Assembly: GCF_018139145.2 (NCBI RefSeq)
Contig: NC_059481.1
Location: forward strand, 12,512,368-12,576,367
Reading direction: 5' to 3'
From: Gymnogyps californianus
Taxonomy: Eukaryota > Chordata > Aves > Accipitriformes > Cathartidae
DNA length: 64,000 nucleotides
In this document: piece by piece, positions 1 through 10,321 of the stretch
Numbering within the stretch: the stretch's first letter is position 1
How the letters are laid out: each line of letters opens with the position of its first letter
Made by a program: the position numbers and the translations under genes
The notes under the pieces: model-generated
Database searches by the model: none
What the model was told of the DNA's origin: nothing
What the model saw: only the letters and a program-made list of their open reading frames with translations

Positions 1-894
1 AGTCTTAGTATTTAGTGAGAATGAATGGACTTAAAAGCCTAGTAAATTCCACAAACTTGTTTTCTGAACTCCCAGAGAACTAGAAAACTTAATACTGAAA
101 ACTTCAAAGAAAACAGGAAGCAAGTGTCTTATTTCATTGGGCAGACTTTCATTTTGGTTAGCTTGTTTTCATAAATTCTTTACCCTATTGATCCAACATT
201 GATGGAGCAGCTACAAGAACGTGCACATGATGTCAGCAGCTGTAAGCGTAGCAGGCACCTTATGAAGATATAGGCTGCCAAAGCTTAAACAACATAGCAT
301 TTAAGATACATGTAATCAGCTGATGTCTTGTTTATACTAAACTTGAACAATGGGGAATATTTTTTGGCAGAAGTATCTATTTGTAAAGGTAAAAGGAAAG
401 CAAACTAAAATAATTCCTTTTAGGAAGCAATGTGCTCTGTTAGCCTAAAGCCAGAAACACCTGAATTTTCATCTTAGCTCTGGCAGTGATTGTGGATGTG
501 GACTCATGCAGGAAGCCTTTATTCAGATCATTTTTCTCAATGCTACTTAAATATCCCATAAAGCTATTTTCATAATAATATTAATACATAATAAAGAATA
601 AGTGTTAAGTCTAGAGATTATTTTTTTCTAATGGAAGTGCTTTGAAATGCATCAAAGGTAGTGTTTTATGTTCTCACAGCTATATTCTTCTTTCACTTGA
701 TGCCTGTTTGCCTCACATTGAATTTAGGATGTTGATATGGAGTCAAAGCTCTAAGGGAGATAGGGCTTTCCTACTTTCGGAAAATGTAATGTAAGGTGCT
801 TACTTTAAAAGACATATTTAGACTTAATGGCTGTGAAGAAAAATTTAAAACCATGAACTGAGTATGAGATGATGCCATGAATCTGCAGACAATC

Positions 895-915
895 AAAAAA
901 AAAAAAAAAAAAAAA
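895..915. repeat. poly(A) tract, 21 A
   Basis: An uninterrupted run of A in COPS2 intron 1. It could be the tail of a decayed retroelement, but nothing recognisable lies upstream. Confidence 0.95.
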
Positions 916-1944
916 GTCAGCCATGTAGATACTGCATCTTAATTTAAGCATCAATGCTAATTATGCCAGCGCTGATCAATTCAAAAGGACCAGCACTCTA
1001 TCCTCTTTTGATGCAGAGATGGCTTAGTGCAGTATGATACGAATGTGAGAACATTCAGCTTTTGCCAAAAGCAAAAGGAAAGAAGGAGGAAAGGAAAAGT
1101 GTGAAGCTATATCCTCAAAGTTCAAACTAAGAAAAAGATGCATTTCCTTCCCCGGACTGAAAACAGAAAAGTTCTTTTAACAATAAATTCAGATACCAAA
1201 CACCTAACCTTTTGTCACCCTCATTTTTAACACCTCTGCTTCCTGTCTGAACAAATTCCCCAGCTCAGCCCTTTTCGGTAGAAAGTTTGTTGCATCAAAC
1301 AATGCAGTACCAAAATAAAAGTGCACAAAAATTAGGTAGAATATCAGGTTTACAAAAAAGATTTCTACATAACTCTAAGAATCTCTACTATACCTTCTAG
1401 ACCTAATATTCTGCATAGTGAAGAACACCCTTAATTATAACATCAAGATATAAAAGCACCTGTGTGATATACTTTTAGCTCCAGCTGACATTAAAAAAGT
1501 AACAGGCCTAAGAATTTTTTTTATTAAGGTCTTGGTGATATTTTTTAAATGGACATCAATGCTATCAGTACAAATGAAAACAACGGAAGTCTGAGTACGC
1601 AGAGATGATCTTTGAAACCCGTTTAGTTCTCCCTTCCTCAGAGGATCAAAACAAACAAGTGGGGTTTTTTATTATTACTCATGAAATTAGAAAGCCGATA
1701 CCGCTTTAAAAAAAAGTAGTTAAAAAAAAGTTAAGACATTATTTAAGCATTGCTCCATTGAAAATCTGCATGTTCTAAATGTAGTCAGTTATAAACAATC
1801 CAATCCCATCACATCGCTTTTTGGGGAAGAAAAATTACCACACTCGCTCAACTGTAATGGAGACAAAACCTCTGATGTAGCTTACTCTCCCCGCAACATA
1901 GTTCTTTCAAATAATTTTAATAAAAGTTAAATTTGTACCAAGGA

Positions 1945-2216
1945 ACCAATTTAATTTACAAGTCTTTATTACATTACGTATTAAGTTTTCACAAAATTAA
2001 TTTCATCTAGTAAACAGCTTTAAAACATTAAGCCGCAGCTTCTAAAATGAACACACGCAGAAGACAATTCACCCCAGTCAGCTTTAATCATCCTTTTTAG
2101 GGCACGGATCCATTTGCAGTTTCTCCAGCAGCAAAGGCAGGTTAAGAGCATCCAGCGCTCCCCGACCCTCCCTGTTCATTTCTGGTCCTAGCATCCCCTT
2201 TCCCCTTCACTGTAGC
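1945..2216 (-). other. possible 3' terminal exon of an unknown transcript
   Basis: On the - strand an open frame ends at a TAA at 2086-2084. Its last residues read LLLEKLQMDPCPKKDD. The frame runs back about 40 codons to an in-frame stop near 2212. Downstream on the same strand is an AATAAA at 1970-1965, giving a plausible 3' UTR of about 115 bases before the signal. The patch is GC-richer than the flanking intron. I do not recognise the peptide, and it is not the COPS2 C-terminus. No genomic poly(A) tract follows, so a processed retrocopy is not supported. It could be an alternative terminal exon of COPS2, a separate small transcript, or chance. Confidence 0.2.
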
Positions 2217-3121
2217 GATTCAACATTTTATGCTGTACGAGTCCTTGATGATGGCTGATCCTGGTTGGGTTGAGAGAACAGGCCCGCCAATGCTTACACA
2301 GACGCAGTCCTGAGGCTGGTGAGCTACGGCAGGGGAGCAGGTGACCAGGAAGGGTAAGAAAACCAGCTGTGGTTTCAGAAAACTGTAGCAGGAGCCTTAG
2401 TCAATGTGGTCTTGAGAGATTACATAGAGCTCTTGAAGCATGGCACCTCTCCTCACAGACAGAATAAGGTACATGAACTTGGAGACGGTAACACTATACC
2501 GGTGACATTTAACAGTAGATTTGTGGTATTCTAGCAGATTAGAGTGGCACATTAACCTGGTAAAGTTAAACATGTACAAAACCAAAGATACAAATATTTT
2601 GTGAAAACTACCATTGTTTAGTTACTAATTTTCTCGTCTCCTCTCTTGCCTAAAGCACTTCCCCAACCTCTACATCGGAAGTGGAGTGACAATCTAAACT
2701 TTTGCTTCTCTGTATATCATTCACTAGCTGTATAGGAACCAAACTCCTACTTTGCAAACCTTATTCAAAAAAAGGAGAAAGTAGCTATACAGAGGATAAC
2801 TTTCCAGACAAAATACACAATACAAAGAGTTCTATTTCTGTAGAAATTTATCCTCCAAGGACGTTGTTAACAATACTTATTACTGTCAATTTTCAATTGC
2901 TGGTAATTTTACCAAATTTCAACCATTGGGCTGACTCAAACCATATTTTTTTTATGAAGTGCAATTGTTTCTGAGAATAAGTCTGGTACAAATTTGATTT
3001 TACTTCAGCTAACTTTATTTCATAACCATGGCATTTAGGAGGTCTGCTAACTCTAGGATTTGGAGCAAAGATCTGATATTTCGCAAGAGCACTGGTGATG
3101 TGGGGTTGGAGGGGGCGGTTG

Positions 3122-3147
3122 GTTTGTTTGTTTGTTTGTTTGTTTTT
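3122..3147. repeat. (GTTT)n microsatellite
   Basis: About six TTTG units followed by T-rich sequence, in COPS2 intron 1. A short purine-rich run (AAAAGAAAAAAAAAAG type) follows near 3183-3200. Confidence 0.9.
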
Positions 3148-6100
3148 AAAACAACACAAAAATGCCCAAATGAGGCCAACTGAAAAGAAAAAAAAAAGAA
3201 AATAACTCCTCAATATATTAATATATTCGCTTGCCAGCTAAATTTCTTGAACATTTAATCTACAATGAACGTGCACTGTTTTCACACAGCTCATATGCAC
3301 TGGCCACAGAAGTGACCAACCAAACAGCATCCTGGCGCTAAGTACAACTTTCTTTGCATGTGCTCTCCCTGGCCCACTGGCCCCCAGGCATCAGGACAAA
3401 AAGCAAATAACAGTTTCTATGTGCATTTGCCACTGGTATCCAGGCACATGAATATAAAGAAAGCAATCAGACTGGAATGCAAAAGAGTAAGGAGGAAAAG
3501 AACAGAGACAAACTGTGAGAGTAAGAACAAGAGTATGATTTGTGTAAGAAGTCTGCAACCACTCAACCATGCATTGGGAGTCCTGGTTTTCTTTTCCACA
3601 TTCCAGGTCTCTCTGCTCTTCTACTCCAGCTTACTAACTGCTGGCTCACACTGGGGCTGACACCAGGAATAAGAAGTCTGTGAAGCCAGATTTGCAATGG
3701 GGTCAGTACGGTTCCATGGAAAGACAGTGCTCTGCCTTTTATTTTTTTTAAGCAGAAGTTGGAAGATGCACAGACATAAGACAGGAAAGTGCAGAAAGAA
3801 AAAACTGGTAATATGACATGTAAAGAATATCAAAAAGAAGTGCCTTTTCTTTCTACCTCTATCACACAGCTCTCCTATAGTTATGTGCATCCTTTTCTAA
3901 AAGTCCAGTTTTCAGCATCACTTAGATCTAATTTACTTCTGTTTAACACCCAACTACATATCAGATCCTGGGGAGCTCTGTTCTGAACAGAGTGCTAAAT
4001 AACACTCTCTCAAAAAAAACCCAACAAAAAACCAGAACTTATTGACACTTGTCAATGTTCAGATGGAAAGAATTTACTGACTAATTATTCTCATGCTTTT
4101 GGCCTCAATATTTCCTTCTGAGACTTTATGGTAATGAGAGAAATAAGCCCCAAATATATTAATTCTGTGTTTAAAGATGAGTCTGAAAAGAATGCATAAA
4201 ATAAAATATCAGGACACACACTGAATCCATATAAAATATGAAAGAGTAATTAATTCAGAGAACAGTATATCCTGTGTCCTCTGTGAAGCTCACTTATTTT
4301 TTTTTAAATCACATACTAATGTAATTAAACATAACAAAGAAACAGAAGAGGGTAAAGTGGATCTGCTTGATTTGGTATTTCCCTAGTTCTGAATGCTTGT
4401 TTTTGCAGCATTATCACTTTCATGTTTGCAATATATATACACGTATTTTTCAAAATTATGGCAATAGTGAAAGAGTTGGGAAGAGGTGACAATATCTGCA
4501 TGAGATTTAAACTGTATCTATTAAAAATGCTTCAATATAAGGTAGGAAAATTTCCCTGTCTACTGATGAGATGGCTTATCAAGTTTGGTAACATACAGAA
4601 ATTCCTTTTGAAATGGAGTATATTTCTCCCTGTTGGAAAGAAAGAGTGAACCAATTCCCATTTCCTAAGCTGCCATTCTGTTAGCTTGAAATAAAAAGAC
4701 TGCCTATTTCCTAATATCAACACAGCCTGAAAAGGGAAATCCTCAGTAATCTGAAGGCATGCTCCCCATATTTGAGCCATGCCAATCCTCATGAACCTGT
4801 AGCCATCTCACCAGGGTGCAAACTGCTGGCTGTCCATTGGAATTGTATACAGCTCTTCTACTGAAGTCACTGAAATAATACAACTCCATAACATAAAAAG
4901 ACAAGTTGCTCAGCAAACAGATTTGTCTATCCTTCCACCAGATTAATTTTAAAGTTGCATTTCAGAACACAGTAAGATGTCTCATTAAGAACACCCCAGA
5001 CAAATTCCTTATTTATTTAAAACGAAACAAAAAAATCAAGTAGATGTATTACAACTGTCAATGTGTTGTCACTGTGCCTGGAAGAATCAATTTCTGGAGA
5101 AAGGCTGACTTTAGTCTCAAAGTCAATTCTAAACACAGCTTTTTGTCTGAGACTGAAAAGAAAAACTGAATTTACAATGGTCCTTCCCTCTTTCTCCTTC
5201 TCCACCCTCAAGCTGAAACTAGTAAAAAGAACCTGGACTGAAATCATATAAGGCACCTAACAGCACCAAACTAGAAATTAAAATTGAGTGGTTTTCATAA
5301 TGACCAGTAAACGTTATTCTGTTCATTGAAGCATAAAGTGGAATAATCCATGTTATAATCAAGGCTGTCACTGTACATTACTAGCACATTGTGAATCTAG
5401 GTCCATCCTCCCCCAAGTATAAATGGAATTTTTTCCTGATATCAAGACCTCCAACAGATAAAGTTAACTTCTATAGGAGCGGATGAGGTAATTTACATGC
5501 AAAACCTTGACTTTTAACCCAATGAAAAACTAAGCAGAAACAGTCAACTATGATCTGTAAAGTGAGTAGTCTTCAGTTGTTTAACAGTGTAGTAATTACT
5601 CTAATTATACAAGAAAACATGATGAAGCTGGGAAAGAGCTGGGCCTTCAGAATATCTGTTCACATTTCAGTTCAAGTGAGAAACATTTGCATACTTAAGG
5701 AAATTTAACTGACTGGTTCTACATAATCAGCAGGTCAAGAGCACATTTAAAGAGGAACAGCCATAATCACTTGTAATAAAAGCTGACAAAATGAACACTT
5801 TTTTGGGAGTCTTCTTTTCACTACTATTTTTATGCTAGTAGCTACCCTGGGAGACCTGAATCTAGTTTCACCATACTGTATTTTGACAAAATAGCTATTA
5901 CTTCTTTCATTAACTGTTTCTGTAATTACTGCTTCTCCTCCTATTCCTTAAAAAAAAATATTCACCAACACTCACATGTGCTCTTTTATTTTCAATTCTG
6001 TACTTATATGAGTATTGTCTTGTACTCATTTTTTTGTTTCAACCCCGTTCTGCAGCAGCCTTTACACTGAACTTGAGAACCATGCATCCCCTTATAGTCT

Positions 6101-8443
6101 TCACTTAATTTAACTAGATTTCTATCAACATGAAAGGAAGAAATCAGGCCCTGTCTTCAGGGCCCTTAACTATTTTCCAAAACAATTTTGCAGAACACTG
6201 CAATTACAGTCTCAAGCACATTTGAAAACAACATCCAATCATGGTCTGTTAGTCCAAGAATGCTGAAACTAGTCTAGCTGGAAAATTTTATTCTTAAATT
6301 CTGGTCAGTTTGTGTTTTTTTCCATCAGCTATAAATCCAAATTAAATTTTAAAAAATCTGTTTTATTTAAAGATGCAGCTTAAGTATTATTGATGCTTTA
6401 CATGGGAGTTACATACTGAAAAGAAAAAATTAACATGCTCCTAATTACTACAAGCAGTATTTTTAAATTTTGGAAAGGTCCGGGCTACTGGTAATTAATG
6501 ATGATGAAAATGTTCCAGGAAAAGTAACTACAGTCAGGGGCTGAAATTTGCCACACACAAGAAGTTTCAGGAGGGTTTTTCCAATGAGGAAGAAAGTACT
6601 TCAGAAAAAAGAAACACAGGAAAAAGCATTAGACCAGCAATTACTCTTGGTGAAAACTGACATAATGCATCGTGAGCGTAGAGCTGCACTCTTACTCAAA
6701 TTTGTATGTAGACAGCTGCATTTAAAGATTGAAAAATGCAATTCCAATGGTTTCTCTACATGTCCAGTTCTCATGTTATGGATATTCAACATGAATTCTG
6801 CTGTGTTTAGTATTCCTTTGGTTGTATCACACGGAAAAATAAACATAGTATTTTAAATTAAGTCACGGATTTCAGTGTTAATGAAAATGAATGGAAATTG
6901 ATTTTGGAACAAACTGGACCAACAAAATATTTTTAATAGTCTCAGTGTATTTGCTTCAGAAACCTTGTTTCTAAAAGCTTATGAATTCATTCATGGACTT
7001 AAGTGTAACACTAACAGCTCCTGGAATACCGACACATGCAGCTCATAAGGTTAAGATGACAACGCATGTCAAACAAGCACTCTTGCGTGAATTTAAAAAA
7101 ACTCAAAACCAAAACTAGATGCTTTTATTCCATATCCAATGTCATCCAGCCATTCTGGGCAGCTCATAACAAAAACTGCCCAGAAACTACGTCAAATAAA
7201 ATCAGACAAGTCTTTTAAGTGAATTCATAAGTAGCAATGATTAGCAAACAATTTGTTAGAAAGCAAGTCTTCCAGAAGCAAGTGTCTGGGGTTTTTCAGT
7301 GAAATTGCGGTACCGTAAGTACAAGTTTAGCTGAAATGAATGAAATACAGACTCTCAAGCCTCAACCATACACAGCTTTTTTTTTTAAAACATCTCTGTT
7401 CTAAAAACCTATGCAAAGTTCAGAAAAGCAAAAAACCAACCAAACAAACCTCAAGCTCCAATATAAGACAATGGCAATAGAATTACAACTAATCAGACAG
7501 CACAGAAAACACTTTTTGTTTCAAATATGACAGCTATTTGGTTTACTAACCTACCCCAAGATGGTTTTACTCATTGTAAAAATTTTGGGTTTAATAATTT
7601 AAAGGAGACTCGTTACATCAAAACAATCCCATTATATTCCCAGTTTTCCCCTGATAAATTGGTCTGTTGCTAACTGCAAGCAGCATTTTTTTAACTGTAA
7701 AAGCTTAGAACTAAACCTGATGTCAAAATGTAACTAGATATAACACGAAAAACCCCAAACTCTGCAATTAAAAAAGAGGGGGCAAAAAGCTCACTAAGAC
7801 TATAAAGGCAAAAAGTTAAAAATGAGTACACCCTTGGCGTGTGGCATCAGAAACCGGCTGTGTGGCCATTTCTCCTCACTCCCCTTTCTCTTCCCCCCAC
7901 TTTTTCCTCAGTTTGACGCTCAGGCAAGCACACGAATGACGTCTACCCCCAAGGACCTCTCCCAGCCGCGGGTGGGGAGGAGGGCAGACAACTTTATGAC
8001 TTTACCTCGTGCCCGACGCTTCGGCCAGAGGCAGGAGGAGGGAGGGAGGGAGGCAGCGCGCCGGAGCCCTCCCCTCACACTGACCCCGGGGGAAGACAAA
8101 CGGGGGCCCAGGCTCGCTGGGCCCGAGGGTGCCAGCCCGGGGCCTAGCTAACTTCCCGGGGCCGAAGTTGGCCTGTTTTTCCGGGGAGAGGTGGCAGGGC
8201 GCCCGGCGGGGCCTGCTCCGAAAGCAGCACCCGCTCCTCGCAGCCGCTGCCCGCTGCCACCACCCCTCCTCCCCGGGAGGAAAACTCATCCTGTCAGTGC
8301 TCCCTCACGGGGCAGCACCCGGCGGGGCTGCTGCGGCGGCGGCGGCGGGCGGGCCGCGCCAGCACCAGCCCGAAGCGGCACCGCTCCCGCGAGGCCCCTC
8401 GCCGCACCGCGCCGCTGACCCCCCGCGCCTCCCTGCGCCCTAC

Positions 8444-8497
8444 CAGGTCGTAGTCCTCTTCATCATCGCACATGAAATCATCCTCCATGTCAGACAT
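8444..8497 (-). CDS. COPS2: COPS2 coding exon 1 (partial gene; COP9 signalosome subunit 2)
   Basis: This exon encodes the N-terminus of CSN2 (also called TRIP15 or Alien), a PCI-domain scaffold subunit of the COP9 signalosome, which removes NEDD8 from cullin-RING ligases. Read on the - strand from the ATG at 8497-8495, it gives MSDMEDDFMCDDEEDYDL. I recognise these 18 acidic residues as the invariant start of vertebrate COPS2. The reading frame ends exactly at a splice donor, CTG followed by GTAGGG, with the GT at 8443-8442 (phase 0). The next residues of the protein (EYSED...) would begin exon 2. I searched 1-8443 by eye for conserved exon 2 peptides and did not find them, so the rest of the gene lies to the left of the window. 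The start sits in a CpG island and faces GALK2. Reading past the donor gives a longer open frame that is intron, not protein. Confidence 0.95.
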
Positions 8498-8705
8498 CTT
8501 GGCCGGAGGACGGGCGGGGGGAGGGGAAGGGGGCCGGGAGAGGGAGGAGGCAGCGGGGACGGCCCCTTCTCCCACAACCCCGCGCGGCGCTGCCCAATGT
8601 GGCTCCGCTCCGCCCGGAACCCGCTGCCGCCCGCTCCCCTCCGCCCCCGGGCCGGGGCACACGGAGCCCAATCCGCGCTGCACCACCGCCGGCTTCCTCT
8701 CCCTG

Positions 8706-8727
8706 CTAGCAACCGGCCCCTAGCAAC
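8706..8727. promoter_or_regulatory. duplicated CTAGCAAC element (RFX X-box half-site-like)
   Basis: Two identical copies of CTAGCAAC lie 14 bases apart, about 210-230 bases upstream of the COPS2 start codon. On the - strand they read GTTGCTAG. This matches one arm of the RFX X-box (GTTGCCATGGCAAC). Factor binding is inferred, not shown. Confidence 0.45.
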
Positions 8728-8990
8728 GGCGGCCCGCGGGCGGAGCCCGCTTCCCGCCCTCCCTCCCCGCCGCCCTGGCGGCCTGTGGAGGGGGGCGCGC
8801 TGCGGCACCGCCTCGCCCCCTGACAGCGGAGGGGCCTCCCCGGCGGCGCCGCGCCTCGGCGGGGCGCCGGGCCGCGCCTGTGCTGCCGCCGGCGCGGGCC
8901 GGAGCCCGCAGCGCGCCGTGGTGGCGCCGGGGCCGGTCGCCGCGTAGCCGGGTGTGAGCGCTGCGAGCCCGGCTGCCGTACCGGAGCTGT

Positions 8991-9790
8991 AAGTCTTGTG
9001 ACTGTGCGTCTCTGGATGGCAAATTCAAAAAGCCCGGCCGCTCACTGATGCTGGCAGCGTCGCTTTGTGCAGTTTATTTGCCTCACTCGGTGCTGCTGAA
9101 CGGTTTATATGCGCGGCGTTTACCTTAAGCAAATAATGCTGTAGTAGCAGTTTTAAAAGGCCTAAACTGTAAAAACCACGGGCCTTGCAAAGCACTGGCT
9201 TTCTAAAGATTTTTACAGAATTTCTGCTGCGGCCTTCAACTGAATGAGGCAAAAACCCCCGACAGACAAGCTGTGCCTCTCCACAACCTTCACACGGCCT
9301 GTGGTTCTCACAGACTCCTAGATGCATTTACTGGGTCTCCAGATTTTTCTGTTGTTGGTCACAGTTTCTGTCTTTTTTTTTTTTATGGTTACTGCTAAGT
9401 CTTAAAAACCGTGTTTCTATTCTGCCAGCCATACCAATCAGGAGAAAAAAGTTTTTCCTCAGAAAGACATGTAAATCCACAATGAAATCTCAATGTTACT
9501 ATGCTGCTCTCAGTCCAAGCACTTAAAGCTTCATGAGTGGTATATTAGGGGCTTTAAGATACACACCAAAATAGACAATAACAATGAGCGTGTGAGCTTG
9601 TAAACGCATTTGAAAAGCTTAGTTCCTCAAAGTAACTGCAGCCATTCATCTTGAGGGGTAAAGAGGAGCTGTGAGACTGCTTGAGGAAAGCTGGCAGAAC
9701 CACGCACCAGAAAACACAACGGGAAAAAAATAACGCCACAGGGGATCGCACTGCCAATTTATTGTTTTCATTACACGTGCATTTTGCTGG
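8991..9790. other. inter-promoter spacer
   Basis: About 800 bases of lower GC content between the COPS2 and GALK2 CpG-rich blocks. A consensus splice donor GTAAGT sits at 8989-8994 on the + strand at its left edge. No open frame here looks protein-like. A T-rich run lies at about 9371-9384. Confidence 0.6.
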
Positions 9791-10268
9791 AGAACCAGCG
9801 CGGGCCCAGTGCACGGCGCTGAGCGGGACCCCAACCCCACAGGGCCTGTGAGGCGCCTGCCGGGGCAGCCTGCACCTGGCTCCGCGCACCGAGCCGCGGG
9901 CGGTTTTGAAGTTTCTCTGCTGCCAGCTGAATTCTGACAGGAATGAAGGAAAAAAACCCATTTTCTTCACACGTCGCAGCAGCTTTCCTGTCACGTCTGG
10001 ACTGTGGTTGGGCGAGGAGCTGAGAGCAGAGCGGCCCCACAGCCGGGCGGGCTGCGGGGTGCCCGTGGGCCTGCGAGACGCGCCTGGGGGCTGAGCACCG
10101 TCGCCTCCGCGGTGCCCTGCCGCCGGGGCCGGGGCGGGGAGGAGGCCGGGCTGCCAGCTCTGCCGCCCGGAAGGACGGTGTTCTGCCTGTCCCGTGACCG
10201 CGGTCCAGCCGGAGCCGCCGCACCGCGCCCCTGCCCGCCTCAGCCAGGGGCCGGCGGGGGGAGCCGCC

Positions 10269-10321
10269 ATGGCGGCGGACGCCCCCGGCACCCTCCCGGT
10301 TCAGCTGGTGGAGCAGCCCAG
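10269..10321 (+). CDS. GALK2: GALK2 coding exon 1
   Basis: Encodes residues 1-17 ([17 protein letters not shown]) and the first two bases of Arg18. The donor is AG|GTGGGT with GT at 10322-10323, phase 2. A second GTGGGT four bases on would break the frame. The peptide is poorly conserved outside birds but has the same length and hydrophilic character as the human N-terminus, which also reaches a P-R-L junction. Confidence 0.9.

Larger units (their letters stand above)
1..8443 (-). other. COPS2: COPS2 intron 1 (5' part)
   Basis: This is non-coding sequence downstream of COPS2 exon 1 on the - strand. Most of it is AT-rich, and becomes GC-rich only to the right of about 7.9 kb, where the promoter CpG island begins. 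It contains simple repeats at 895-915 and 3122-3147. A slightly GC-richer patch at about 2084-2400 carries a short - strand open frame followed by a poly(A) signal (see separate entry). No COPS2 exon 2 peptide was found. I see no convincing gene in the remaining sequence. Confidence 0.75.
7900..8990. promoter_or_regulatory. COPS2: CpG island and COPS2 promoter
   Basis: A strongly GC- and CpG-rich block covers COPS2 exon 1 and its upstream side (8498-8990). Visible promoter elements upstream of the COPS2 ATG include two CCAAT boxes (8593-8597 and 8668-8672, the latter in the NF-Y-like context GCCCAATCC), several GC boxes, and two identical CTAGCAAC elements at 8706-8713 and 8720-8727. No TATA box is evident, as expected for a housekeeping CpG-island promoter. 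A G-rich run at about 8035-8053 (GGAGGGAGGGAGG type), inside intron 1, could form a quadruplex. The transcription start cannot be fixed from sequence alone. Confidence 0.8.

Noticed and set aside
1..8443. Search for COPS2 exon 2 on the - strand
   Set aside because: No reverse-complement pattern for DLENQYYNSK or EGEKGEWGFK was found by eye, so exon 2 is taken to lie outside the window.
8129..8947. 272-codon + strand open frame across the COPS2 CpG island
   Set aside because: Composed of Pro/Ala/Arg/Gly codons forced by GC-rich sequence. It lies antisense over the COPS2 exon and promoter and has no recognisable domain.
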